Below, one piece after another: positions 24,461 through 35,772 of a stretch of 64,000 nt of DNA. Origin of the DNA: Pochonia chlamydosporia 170 (taxonomy: Eukaryota > Ascomycota > Sordariomycetes > Hypocreales > Clavicipitaceae); contig NC_035790.1 in assembly GCF_001653235.2 (NCBI RefSeq), positions 4,340,001 to 4,404,000 of the forward strand, read 5' to 3'. A program made the translations under genes and the position numbers. The notes below the pieces were generated by a model. It saw only the letters and a list, made by a program, of their open reading frames with translations, was not told the DNA's origin and made no database searches. How positions within the stretch are numbered: position 1 is the first letter of the stretch; every line of letters begins with the position of its first letter.

Positions 24461-26496
24461 CTAAACCAAACCAAAAAGAGCCAGGGCCTTCGATAGAACG
24501 GTCCTTTTGTGTCGAAATCCAAGAATTATAAATGCAATGGCCACAGGGCCTGTGATGCACGCCGCGAAGGCTCGCATCAGTATTCGCCCCTGGTGATCGC
24601 TCTGTCTAACAATGTCGCTATACCCTTGGTTGCTGAAGCTAACTCTCGAATACTTAGTTTGCCAACCGAAATTCGGAAAGTTGACGCTCATAAACTCTTC
24701 CAAGAATTTTCGTAGCCTATAGCGCATGGACAGAACCGAAGACCGCATTTCCACGTAGTTTTGCAAGGCTAACTCGTTAATAGCATAGGCGTCTGGTGCA
24801 CGAACTTCTGAGTACTCAGCCAAAGCCTCGGCTCTTGCAGACGCAGAGGGTAAAACGTTATGGCTCTCTGAAGTAGGATTGTTGTCTTCGAGCATCTCCG
24901 TGTGCTTGTCAAATATAGAGAAAAGGATACGAACATCTTCCATTCCAGCATTCATTCCCTGGCCGTAGAACGGGACCATGGCGTGGGCTGCGTCTCCGAT
25001 GATGACTCCCGAAGAGTCGTAGTGATAGGGGCGACATTTAAGACTGATCAGAGGCAGATGAGGGTTTGATAGGAACGAAGAAATGAGACTATCTCTAGAA
25101 ATGAGGTCCGTCACTCCTGGAAAGTTTTGATCGAAAAAATATGGCAGTTTAGCCGGATTGCTTTCCAACTCGGCAAATTGCTTGCTGGGAAGGAAAAGCG
25201 TGCTTGTAAATGACCCATCCTATGAAAAGCTGATTAGAATGCAACGGGCGACTGAAGGGCGAAGTAGACGTGTAAACCTACCTCGCTTGGGATGGCAATG
25301 AACATGAAGTCCCTTCCGGGCCAAATATGCAAATGGTTTGGTGAAATTCGAAATCTTGGCTCCTGCGCCTCGCATTTTGTATCGTCCTTTGCCTCAATGC
25401 GAAACTCGCACCAAAGAGTATCAATATATTCCTGCTGATAATCCATTCTCGTGAACTTCATCATGTGATACCGAACTGCGGAGTGAGCTCCATCGGCACC
25501 AATCATCAGATCAAAAGTAATTTCAATTTCCCTAGGGCGACTGCTGGGCGATAAAACCACATCGCGGGCTTCAAACCAGGCTCGGCGCGAACGAAAATCA
25601 GCTCCGGTTAGTTTGTGATTGAAAAACAGTTTCACATTTGGCATAGAGTCGAGGACGTTAAGAAGCCTCTCGTTCAGCCCAGATCTGTCAATTGCGTATA
25701 TAGCCTTCAGCTAAATATTAACAACGAGGCTCGGATAATCGGCTAGAGGCTGCAAAGTTGAACTTGACTTACCCGCCCCTTTGCATCGTAATCCTGAGCA
25801 TGCTCATACAAGTCCCCCAACGGACTTTTTCCATGAATCATGCGACCTCGCATAGGGATGGTGCCTTGCATGACTGTTCCAAGGAGACTGGAGTGTCCGG
25901 TATGTTTCATGGCATTTATTCCTCGTTCCGACACTGCCAAATTGATTGACTTCGTAAAGTTTAGGGGAATTGTCCCGGGATTGCGCAAATCTGCAGTAGT
26001 CTTAGCGCAAATATTCTTTTGAGAGTGGTGAATGCGTCAAAGTAGTATGAAGTGTTTGTTTCATGCCTGCCATGTTTTGCAAATACAGCTAATCGAACAA
26101 AATAGAAGCTACAAAGAGAGAGAAAAGGTACTCCAAAGGCAGACATGAGGAGAACGGGTAAAGGGGCGAAAGTGGCAAAGAGAGTTCTGCGCGTGTGGCT
26201 CTCCAGGTGACCCAAACTGTACCCAAAGGGAGACAGCTTCCGTATATTTGAAGATGACTCTTGGTCCGCCATGAAGCGGAGATGGGCAAGAAGGCAAGAT
26301 TCTATAGCCATGGCTAAATGCGTACCCACATAGAAGCACCAAAAGAAAGAGTCGCGCATGTATGCAGATGTGGAAGGGCCTTACCTGGCCGCAGTTCATA
26401 GACCTCAACCTCATGGCCACGTTGAGCGGCGTACAGAGCAGCCAGAGAGCCCACGGGGCCAGCCCCAACAATGACAGTCTTTTGGGGAATCGACAT
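24461..26496 (-). CDS. BNA4: Kynurenine 3-monooxygenase
   Basis: Four exons: 26496-26385, 25990-25773, 25710-25282 and 25219-24461 (505 aa). The FAD Rossmann motif [17 protein letters not shown] is in exon 1, and [15 protein letters not shown] and [18 protein letters not shown] are the other flavin-binding motifs. [18 protein letters not shown] is the kynurenine-monooxygenase signature that separates it from generic hydroxylases. The last 40 residues hold a hydrophobic anchor ([15 protein letters not shown]), as expected for an outer mitochondrial membrane enzyme. It hydroxylates L-kynurenine using NADPH and O2, in tryptophan degradation and de novo NAD synthesis. Intron 1 is long (394 bp) for this contig. 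Confidence 0.94.
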
Positions 26497-27260
26497 TGCG
26501 TTCTTGGAAGCCGAATTGGCGATGAATCGAAGTGAGCACGGATGTCGCAGCCCATTCAGGGATGTGATCAGGCGAAATTGGGAGGATGTTTCGTCGGATA
26601 GGCTTCAAAAGTTTAACCAGACCCTCTAGTATGAGTGGACTACATCCCTTCACGGCCAGTTCCTCTTGATATTACTAGCACGGTTCCAGTCCCGGTTAAT
26701 TGCCTTCGGAATCTTCAGGTAGGACTCCACAATTTAATGCCTAATATGCGCCTTTAACTACGGCAGCATTTTGGACGGGACAGAAAAATTGGCATACACC
26801 AACAACAAATGGCAGTAGCCAACATTGAATGCGGACGCCAACATGCCAAAATGCTATGTGGAGGGCTCACGGGGAAAGAACATGTATGAAACCCCTGAAA
26901 CATGGAGGGGACAAGCACGGAAGACGTCAAGCTGGATATCAACATTGCATGTTCCCGCACCTCCGTCGGCACTTCAAAAAATTTCCAGCCACTACATTTG
27001 TATGTGTTGAGTGCTGACATGGCCGATATGATACATTTTAGCATAAGAACCACTGCTACACGGGAGTCAATAAATGATACGGTCCATGGCCACTGGAGTC
27101 TATTAACACAAGTCGCTAAGAAGCCATGATTCTCGCTTGATGTATTCTGTTGCGCCGGGACCTGCCTTCGAGTTGTTCATGTGGTAACTTGAGCTTGTCA
27201 CTCACACCATGCTCAATTTATGAGTCCGTCTCTACCACATTCGCTTAGTAATTGCTTGCA

Positions 27261-27304
27261 TACCTACTACCTAGGTACCTACCTACCTAGGTACCTAGGT
27301 AGGT
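27261..27304. repeat. TACCTAGGTA palindrome cluster
   Basis: Three exact copies of the self-complementary 10-mer (27268-27277, 27284-27293, 27292-27301), embedded in ACCT/AGGT repeats. The last two overlap by two bases. Confidence 0.85.
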
Positions 27305-27757
27305 TAGTCTTGAGGTTTGGTACATACGTATTGCGGATTAGCAAGTGTTCCCTGCAGCGCAGGGCCTGCACTGGCCGTTGTACCTGCCAGATGTTGGCCC
27401 GGGCGTTTTCAGAGCTTTGTGGCATTGTACAAGTTGATCTGGACCATCAAGCCACCGTACATACACAGGTTGGCAACTTCTGCCCTCAAGTGCTGTTCGA
27501 CAATGCTCCACTCCACTTCTGCAGAGAGTATTGCTCGGCGCGCAGTTACCCCACTAACTTCTTTCCAAGGTACATGGCTACCAACTGATTTCCTTGAGTC
27601 CGGCAGGACAGCGTATGCGCTACCGGATTGGCAATTGTAAGTACAGCCAGGCGCTACAGGTAACATTAAAGGATAGAGTTTTAGTCCCTACATTTACTTG
27701 GGAAATGAGGGTAGAGCCCAAGCGAATATGGTAGTTGTACTTGAAGGATGAAGTACT

Positions 27758-27783
27758 TACCTACCTAGGTACCTAGGTAGCTA
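27758..27783. repeat. TACCTAGGTA palindrome cluster
   Basis: Two exact overlapping copies (27762-27771 and 27770-27779), about 215 bp upstream of the MAP1 start codon. Confidence 0.85.
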
Positions 27784-27993
27784 TATAGTGACAATCTATA
27801 AGCAGTAATTAGTGGGGAAAACTGCGCTCCGAGCAAAAATGACAGCGCGCCGAGCAATACTCTCTTCAGATAACATCCAGTCGCTTCCTGTCCACTTTGC
27901 ACTCGACCTTGACAAAATTCCATACCGAAACTGATCGCCATTTCGATATCAATCTCCAACCATCTTGAATATCGCGCTATTTACTGCTTTAAC

Positions 27994-28838
27994 ATGACAT
28001 CTGAACCACCTACCAAGAAGAAATGCTTAGGTGTTGACTGCGAGAACGACGCGGGCTCCTTGCAATGCCCGACATGCCTCAAGCTTGGCATGAAGGATAG
28101 CTTTTTCTGTTCTCAGGATTGCTTCAAAAAGAATTGGGTACGATCCAACCTTTCCCTCTCGATGCCCTGTGAACAATTGCACTTCACTTCTTCGCATGAG
28201 TGGGCAGTACAATGATTGAAATTCTTGGCCACAGGTTAACTTAATTGCAGAGCCACCACAGAAGCATTCACAAATCACAAAGTAATATCCTCCACCATAT
28301 TTTCGCTCCGAAAGCAATCTCACCAGATCCAGCCACCGGCTTCTATAATCCATTTCCGAGTTTCCCATTCTCGGGGCCTCTTCGACCTGTTTATCCTCTA
28401 TCCGAACATCGTACCGTCCCCAAATCGATCCCCCACCCAGTCTGGTGGCAAGATGGAAATCCTAGATACAGTCGATCTCTCACGAATCGAAACAAGATTG
28501 AAATTCTCGACTCGAAAGGCCAGGATGCGATGCGAAAAAGCTGTCGACTCGCGCGCGAGGTACTCGATATTGCTGCGGCCGCGGCAAAGCCTGGCGTAAC
28601 CACCGACTACATCGACGAAGTAGTTCATAAGGCATGCATCGAGAGAAATGTGAGTAATGTCACAGCACTTTGACAGCCTTGAAACAGCATTGTTCTTTAA
28701 GCCGATGCTTGCCCTCTTGTTGGAAGAACGTCCATGTCTGAAATGCTACTGAATCAGACTAACAAACACAATCACGCAAAGTCTTACCCGTCTCCATTGA
28801 ACTACAATCACTTCCCCAAGTCCTGCTGCACGTCAGTA

Positions 28839-28871
<33 letters not shown>

Positions 28872-29512
28872 CGAGTTCTCATTGACGGAGACATTCTCAA
28901 CATTGATATTTCTCTCTACCACGAAGGTTACCATGCTGATCTCAATGAAACCTACTACATTGGTGACAAGGCTAAAGCAGATCCTGACAATGTAAGAGTC
29001 GTCGAAGCAGCTCGAGAATGCCTCGAGGAAGCCATCAAGGCTGTTAAGCCTGGTGTCCTTATCCGTGAATTTGGCAACATCATTGAAAAGCATGCCAAAA
29101 CGAAAGGTTGCAGCGTCATCAGAACGTATTGTGGACACGGCATCAACAAACTTTTCCACTGCGCGCCCAACGTACCTCATTACGCCAAGAACAAAGCTAT
29201 CGGCGAATGCAAACCCGGCATGACCTTTACTATTGAGCCAATGATCGCCCTCGGCAAATATCGAGACATTACTTGGCCCGATAATTGGACAAGCACGACT
29301 ATTGATGGGAAACGAACGGCTCAATTTGGTAAGTGCATATAGATCGAAGCGTCAGTCGGCCAATCTTCCCTAATGGCATCATAGAACACACACTTTTGGT
29401 AACCGAGGATGGAGTTGAGATTTTGACAGCGAGGGCGGAAGACTCGCCCGGCGGCCCAATATCAGTAACAGAAAACGAAACACCAAATGGCACACGCACA
29501 ACAGACTCTTGA
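27994..29512 (+). CDS. MAP1: Methionine aminopeptidase 1
   Basis: Four exons: 27994-28137, 28251-28649, 28782-29328 and 29385-29512 (405 aa). The N-terminus carries paired cysteines and histidines ([18 protein letters not shown] ... FFCSQDCF ... HHRSIHK), the ribosome-associating zinc finger of eukaryotic type 1 enzymes. The pita-bread catalytic core follows, with metal ligands in [35 protein letters not shown] and the final [11 protein letters not shown]. It removes initiator methionine co-translationally in the cytosol. All three introns are 56-132 bp with clean GT..AG ends. The C-terminal extension after the last metal ligand is Thr/Glu-rich. Confidence 0.96.
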
Positions 29513-30740
29513 CCAGAATCAAACAAAGAGCGTCCCGCGACACAACATGTCCTTAATCGGCGGATATGCGTTGGCAAAGTGGTACAATTAGCAATTCCTA
29601 CATCCCTGAGTAGATAGACACTTATTCAGCACGTCTGGGATACTGTATTGAGAGGTGCTGGGAAGCTGGTCCAGGCTTGCATTGCTTCAGCTAGAAAACA
29701 TTGGTGCTGTGTCTTGTCATACTTGACGTCAAGACGTAACGATTATCTGTGCTAATTGCCGTGTGAGTTCAATACGGTCCGACCAGGCAGCAGACATGTC
29801 TACGTGGCAGTGGGTGATGGTAGCCTAAGCTAAAGTGTGATGTGGCATTCATGAGTGAGCGTGAGTAGTTCACCCAACAGGTCACTGGATGGATTTTAGT
29901 ATCAAGGCAGGCATTGGTATGGCTTTGTTGCGTAGAAATGCTCTTATTTGCATCTGCCAAAGCGCTGAACTTCAGTGCATACACACTTTGACTCTTTGGT
30001 CAAAGCATTTGGCTCCCTCTAAGTCCAGCAGCCCCTGGCCAGTCTGCTTTTGCAGAGACGTTACCGCAGCCATGTACTTTCCGGCTAGCGTTACCGAAGA
30101 GCCGTAGACTGTTGTCAAAGCCTAGTGCCAAGTATTAGGTTGTGATGGTATATTGTCAAGATGTTATCCTATACTTATCGTCCGAAAGCCAAATCTTGAG
30201 CTGGGTAAACGCCATGACGCTTTCAACGGCGGGCGTTGGATCAACAGGGCCTTGCGCCAACACAAGCTGGTTCGGAAGCACGGACCACGCGGCTCCCGCC
30301 ACCCACGAAGACAACACAGGCTCGGGGACAAGCTCCCAAATTACCAAGTTGGCGCTTGCCCGCCACCGCCGCTAACAAACCACCACCTTCACAAGTGACC
30401 GGCCTCAACCCGCCCGTTCCACAACAAATTCTCGCACATCGCAAACTCCTTTTCCACGACCTCCAGCTACCTCGAACGTTCGGCGCGCCGGCAGGGTCGA
30501 AAATCTTTCGGAACCAAGCTTAAAGAGCTACTGTGCTTCGTCATTTCCTTCGATAGCTGCAGCGCACACTGGTTCTCACATTTGCCTGGTGGTTTCTGAA
30601 TGCGCAGTCCCTTTTTTGGCACCGAACGAGTTCTTCGCGAGACGACTCATACATAGATTAGGAGCCAGCGGTCATATCCGAATCCTACCTTACCATTTCT
30701 AAGAACAAGGCGCAGCTTCTATACCCCTCCCACCCTCGTC
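29513..30740. other. Intergenic region MAP1 / ERV14, 1.2 kb
   Basis: Overlapping small ORFs around 30142-30523 on both strands have no family resemblance. Presumably the ERV14 promoter and a long 5' UTR. Confidence 0.5.
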
Positions 30741-31384
30741 ATGATGTCTGGAGAAGCTTGGCTCTACCTGCTGGCCGTGTTGATCAACGCAGTCAATCTT
30801 TTCTTGCAGGTCTTCTTCACTATCATGTATAGTGACTTGGAATGGTACGTCTCTAGTATCTCGGATTTCTATGAGAATGGATCAAGTCGTCGAAAGGAGC
30901 TATCATCGTTCCTTTTTTGTGTACCATGGTGGCTGACGCTTCTCAAAGTGACTACATCAACCCAATCGAACTCTGTAACCGCCTAAACGCCTATATCATC
31001 CCTGAAGCTGCCGTGCACGGATTTCTGACTTTCTTGTTCCTCATCAATGGTTATTGGTTGGCACTCGTCTTGAACCTGCCTCTTCTCGCCTGGAATGCCA
31101 AAAAGTGAGAAGGTCCACTCCTTCCTTTTGTACTGCGTGGCTGGCTGACAATCTGAGTAGAATCGTCGATAACACCCACTTGTTGGACGCTACTGAAATA
31201 TTCCGCAAGCTTAATATCCACAAAAAGGTTTGTTTTTAATGAATTGCGAGCACCTCTTAACCTTCCACTCTGACATTTTTTCTTCAAACAGGAGTCGTTC
31301 GCCAAGTTGGCCTTCCATCTTGTTATGTTCTTCTTTTACCTGTACAGCATGATCGTCGCGCTCATTCGAGACGAATCATCGTGA
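30741..31384 (+). CDS. ERV14: Cornichon-family COPII cargo receptor Erv14
   Basis: Four exons: 30741-30844, 30949-31104, 31161-31227 and 31292-31384 (139 aa, or 138 from the second of two adjacent ATGs; yeast Erv14 is 138). Three hydrophobic segments are visible: [20 protein letters not shown], a central [20 protein letters not shown], and a C-terminal [18 protein letters not shown]. The conserved cornichon block [16 protein letters not shown] spans the first splice junction. [20 protein letters not shown], the COPII-contacting loop, spans the last. It escorts transmembrane cargo from the ER in COPII vesicles. Confidence 0.95.
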
Positions 31385-32003
31385 ACTAAACACCCTTTTC
31401 GGCTTGCACAAGTCGTTCAGTCGAAATTCTATGCTGCTGGACTTGAATGCTCCTTCCTTGAGTTGAAACACGCTGTTTTGTGAACGCCACATCCCGGGAC
31501 GAGCTCCATGCGAGTAGTTAAAGTTGTGCGCCGTATAGCTTGTTTTTAGTACACGAAGAGAGATGGGAAGATGGGATAAGCTATGAATTGGACGAAACGG
31601 GTAGTCGCCTTTTCTTTACTTCACAAATACCTGGTGGCATTATGGCGTTTGTTTGGGGGCTTGCTCATGAGGGGATGACTCTAGATGTCTCACGCCTCAT
31701 TGCTTTTAGCTTGCTCATTGCCCGACAATTCAGCGCGGATGATTAGCTAAAATCTCGAATAATAGTGAATAGAAGTAATGGAATCTGTGAATTCATACAC
31801 CTCGGGCTGTGTGAGAGAATTACGGGAATGCTGGATGCTAGTTGTGAACCGTAATAATAGATCCTAAACGTTAAAATCAGTCACGTGACCTAATATTGGC
31901 CCTCTTTCCGGTGCATCACTTCCTGACGGAATGCACAGTCAAATGCGTTTGTAACGTACTTCAAAGCTCAAGAAATCCGCACTCCGCCTCCTAGTTGCCA
32001 ACC
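31385..32003. promoter_or_regulatory. Intergenic region ERV14 / PRP17 with palindromic E-box
   Basis: No supported ORF; one at 31540-31746 lies in the ERV14 3' region. The perfect palindrome GTCACGTGAC at 31880-31889 contains the CACGTG core bound by Cbf1/Pho4-type bHLH factors and lies about 115 bp upstream of the PRP17 start. A similar TCACGTGAC occurs in the DNA polymerase kappa promoter region. Confidence 0.5.
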
Positions 32004-33605
32004 ATGGCGGATTTTGGCGAGTATCCGCCGGATATGGTACCACAGGATGAGCTCGTTGTCCGACAGCAGTCCGCAAAGGACCACGCCGTGGTTGCTTACT
32101 CGAGCGAAAGCCTGGCTCGCTCTCAAGCCGGACCAGCAAACCCGTTTAAAGACGATTCAACTGTTATGAAGCGCAAAAATATTATGACAGGCCACGCCGA
32201 AGAGACATTTTTGAGTGAGCACACATTTCGAAGCAAGCACAGAGCGATCGAGAGGAAGGGCGGGCCGGAACGAGAGCATCGAAACAGCGCTGCGTTAAAA
32301 GCGGAAGCCGCTCAGTTACGTTCCACACGAGAGAGAAAAGGCGATGCCGCAATAGCAGAAGGTACAGGATCATATGTTGGGCCCTGGGCCAAGTATAATC
32401 GCCAGGAGTACGAAACGGTTGAGGATGGTGAAGAACTCGGCAGTGATGAAGAATATGAGGTTCTGAATGATGAAGGGGACGGCGACGACGATGTGGTTGA
32501 GAGCGGAATGATTGTTCGAGCACCAGAGGCAGCACTTGCGCGAAGAAAAGAAGTTGCGGAGTTAGGGGATGAGACTACTACATTCCATGGCTCCAACCAA
32601 TACGACTACCAAGGAAGGTCGTACATGCATATTCCTCAGGATCTGGACGTCGACTTGCGCAAAGAACCTGGCAGCACGACAAACTACATACCAAAGAAGC
32701 AGGTCCATGTCTGGAAAGATCACACAAAGGCGGTTACTGCGTTAAGGTTTTTTCCTGGGTCAGGGCATTTACTCCTCTCTGCGAGTGCCGATACAACTGT
32801 ACGGATCCGGGATGTTTATCACGACAGGGAGTTGTTACGAACGTACTCGGGTCACTCCAAGGCAATATCAGATGCCTGCTTCAACTATGTTGGCACACAA
32901 TTTCTCTCCGCTTCCTACGATCGTATGATAAAGCTCTGGGATACCGAAACTGGCGTTTGCATCAACAAGTTCAGTACGGGCAAGACTCCCCATGTCATTA
33001 AGTTCAACCCAGATCCGGAACACTCCAACGAATTTCTGGCCGGCATGTCAGACAAGAAGATTGTTCAATTTGACATACGAACGCCCAGCGAGGTTGTTCA
33101 AGAGTATGACCATCATCTTGCGGCTATCAACACTATAACCTTTGTAGATCATAACCGTCGTTTCATGACCACCTCCGACGATAAATCCCTCCGCGCCTGG
33201 GACTACAACATCCCCGTGCCGATTAAATACATCGCTGAACCAGATATGTATCCCATGACGAATGCAGCTCCTCACCCCAGTGGGAAGTACGTTGCTTACC
33301 AAAGTTCTGATAACCAAATTCTGGTGTACGGGGCGAATGACAAATTCCGCCAGAATAGGAAAAAGAGCTACAGAGGGCACAACAATGCCGGACTGGCTAT
33401 AGACCTGGACTGTAGCCCCGATGGACAGTTCTTAGCGTCGGGGGATTCGGGGGGATATGTGTGCTTTTGGGATTGGAAGACATGCAAAATGTATCACAAA
33501 CTAAAGGGTGGTAACCAGGCTGTAACATGTGTGAAATGGCACCCGCAGGAGACAAGCAAAGTTGCGACGGCGGGCATGGATGGCGAAATTAGATACTGGG
33601 ATTAG
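32004..33605 (+). CDS. PRP17: Pre-mRNA splicing factor Prp17/Cdc40 (WD40)
   Basis: Single exon, 533 aa from ATG 32004. The N-terminal half is charged and includes a GPWAKYN block and an acidic stretch (GSDEEYEVLNDEGDGDDD). It continues to SYMHIPQDLDVDL, a segment characteristic of Prp17 just before the propeller. Seven WD40 repeats follow from KKQVHVWKDHTKAVTALRF to the terminal MDGEIRYWD, with repeats such as LLSASADTTVRI and FLSASYDRMIKLWD. Prp17 acts in the spliceosome around the second transesterification step. Length and domain order match the family. Confidence 0.95.
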   Translation: MADFGEYPPDMVPQDELVVRQQSAKDHAVVAYSSESLARSQAGPANPFKDDSTVMKRKNIMTGHAEETFLSEHTFRSKHRAIERKGGPEREHRNSAALKAEAAQLRSTRERKGDAAIAEGTGSYVGPWAKYNRQEYETVEDGEELGSDEEYEVLNDEGDGDDDVVESGMIVRAPEAALARRKEVAELGDETTTFHGSNQYDYQGRSYMHIPQDLDVDLRKEPGSTTNYIPKKQVHVWKDHTKAVTALRFFPGSGHLLLSASADTTVRIRDVYHDRELLRTYSGHSKAISDACFNYVGTQFLSASYDRMIKLWDTETGVCINKFSTGKTPHVIKFNPDPEHSNEFLAGMSDKKIVQFDIRTPSEVVQEYDHHLAAINTITFVDHNRRFMTTSDDKSLRAWDYNIPVPIKYIAEPDMYPMTNAAPHPSGKYVAYQSSDNQILVYGANDKFRQNRKKSYRGHNNAGLAIDLDCSPDGQFLASGDSGGYVCFWDWKTCKMYHKLKGGNQAVTCVKWHPQETSKVATAGMDGEIRYWD

Positions 33606-34105
33606 GCCTTTGATATTGAGGTGTTCATCGTTAGGTCCTCCATATTTGGGTAAAGCATGGCACGGCGTTACGCGGGGATATTGACACTCTGACGTTTATA
33701 CTTGCAATGCATTTCTCCATTAATTTGATTGTTGCGAAAGACCTCTTAGATGGGGCTTGAAACCCGTAATGTAGGTGGCCACGTTGACAAACTTGACATG
33801 CAATACTCACAAGCTAACAAAACCATCATGAATATCTAGATCGGGCCCACCAATTAATGAATGATGAGGCAAAGACCATGGCCAACAGATGTTCAGGTCG
33901 TTCAAGCAAAGATTTTATGACAATATGGCAAGCACATTACGACTCACTGGCTCCTTCGTGTCACACGAGGGAAGAGTTGTCAGATGATGCATGCATCTTG
34001 GCGGTGAAAGTAAAAGCAACCCCCTTCCCTTTCCAACCTCGCTCCCACTCAACGCAAGCGGCTAAGGTTTTAGCTTTGCCAAAGAACCCTTCTCACCGCC
34101 GCTTT
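33606..34105. other. Convergent 3' spacer PRP17 / agmatinase-like
   Basis: 500 bp between facing stop codons. The ORF starting at 33857 runs antisense into the agmatinase gene and is a shadow. Confidence 0.5.
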
Positions 34106-35772
34106 TCAAATAGGCTGCGAGACCATCAAGTCGATGATTGAGTGCGCAATTTCTGCGGCAACGAATGTAGTGGTTTCCCCGGCCGTATCGTAAATTGGAG
34201 CTACCTCAACAACGTCTCCGCCTACAACATCCAAGCCTTCAAGCCCACGCAAGATCGTGAGAATCTCCCTGGAAGACCAACCCCCTGGCTCAGGCGTCCC
34301 TGTAGCTAAACCACCCCAAAGTTAGCCGCAAGTCAGAAACCTGTAGTTCGTCGGGCACAAACCTGGTGCAAAGGCAGGGTCCAACACATCTATGTCAACA
34401 CTAATGTAAACTCTTGTGCCACCGACCCGCTCACGAATCTGTTCAATAATGGCCTGAACGCCCAGTCGATCTAGTTCCGGGGCCGTGATTGTGTGAAAAC
34501 CGCAACGCAAGTCGTTCTTCATGTCTTTACGTGGGCGGATTAATGGGGCGCGAATGCCGGCATGAATAGATGAGTTTCGAATCAAGTTCTTTGTGTGTCA
34601 ACTACAGGTACAGTCCATATGATACAGGTGATCGGGGCAGCGTACTTCTTCATGGGCAATGTGTAAAAAGGTGCCATGATTTAGGCCACTGCAATAGTAA
34701 CATTAGTTACAGAAACTGTAGCAGATTTTTTACTATACTCGTACGCATAGCTCGAGATTCCCCCACCTATGGATGAGTTAGCATTTGGGTACTATGGATA
34801 AGAGTGTAGGGGAGGATCGCGCGCAGCGTCGGATTCCATACCAAGCACTTTAGGGTCCCAGGTGTCTGCCAACGCAAATTTGATTGTGAGTTTGTCAAAA
34901 GTTCCCGTGTATCCCCATATGCACAGCCGAGCTCACAGGGCGATCTCACCTATATGGCTATCAAAGTGAATAACAGATACCTTGCCCCAACGTCGGTAGG
35001 TTGAACGAAGGGCTGAGAGAGTCGTTGTGTGGTCACCGCCAAGCATTACTATCCTTGGACCGAGAGATTTGGCTGGGTTGGCTGCAGGACAACCTGAGAC
35101 TAGTACATGTGCAAGATCCAGAGTCTTCAGAGCTGCGCGGTTGTCCAGCCATGGCATTGGGGCGTCACCACAATCGACCACTTTGGCCCAATCATGGAGC
35201 GGATCGCGGCCTAAAATAGAAAGGCAATATGTCAAAATGCAACGTGATGAGGGAAGAGGTGAGAAAATGGGTACTTTTCCTTACCGGTAAAGATGCTGTA
35301 TCCGTAAACCTTTTGCTGGCTTGCGGCCCGGATTCCAGATGGCCCATATCTTGCACCTGGCCGTGCAGTGACGGTCTTCAGAATTGACGTTAGCACTTGA
35401 GCAAATGTGGCTTTCGAAATGACATTCTGATGGGCGGCTGTTTTGCGTCATGTGAATGTCAGGGTCTTCATGGAGCACTTGGGCTCTACTGACTGTGTCG
35501 TGTGGCGCGCCGAGAATAGCGATGTCGAACTTGGGCGCATTGAGACCATCGTTTTCGAAGCAATTTTCATATGGCAGCTTTGCGAAAGTGTTCAAGCCAG
35601 CAAAGCCAAATGGTAGTTTGTGCCCATCAAACTCATTGTCGTGAACCCAAAATCTCTGTCTGCCATCCTTGTCTTCGTGTTGTAAACCTTGAGGGTAACC
35701 AGCATCCGAGGACAATGCATGAGCGGCTTGGCAAGAAAGGATAACCGCTTGGGCAAGTCTGTCGCATCTCAT
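34106..35772 (-). CDS. Agmatinase/arginase-family ureohydrolase with signal peptide
   Basis: Eight exons: 35772-35494, 35375-35285, 35210-34950, 34865-34842, 34766-34745, 34688-34646, 34588-34363 and 34305-34106 (381 aa). The family's Mn ligands are all present: GGDHTTTLSAL, HFDSHIDTWD (the DxHxD motif, completed across a splice join) and SVDIDVLDPAFAP. TVTARPGARYGPSGIR, NSSIHAGIR and ATGTPEPGGW are further agmatinase landmarks. The ATG at 35772 opens a hydrophobic segment (RLAQAVILSCQAAHALSSDA) that looks like a signal peptide, so the enzyme may be secreted or vacuolar. Exons 4 and 5 are only 24 and 22 bp. Agmatine is the likeliest substrate, but related guanidino compounds cannot be excluded. 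Confidence 0.9.

Larger units (their letters stand above)
26497..27993. other. Divergent intergenic region KMO / MAP1, 1.5 kb
   Basis: No supported gene. It holds two dense clusters of the palindrome TACCTAGGTA (27261-27304 and 27758-27783) and the 11-mer AACATTGAATG at 26821. The first cluster is more than 700 bp from either start codon. Confidence 0.55.

Noticed and set aside
26109..26555. 148-codon ORF overlapping the KMO start and first intron
   Set aside because: It is a frame shadow of exon 1 and intron 1; the KMO protein is complete without it.
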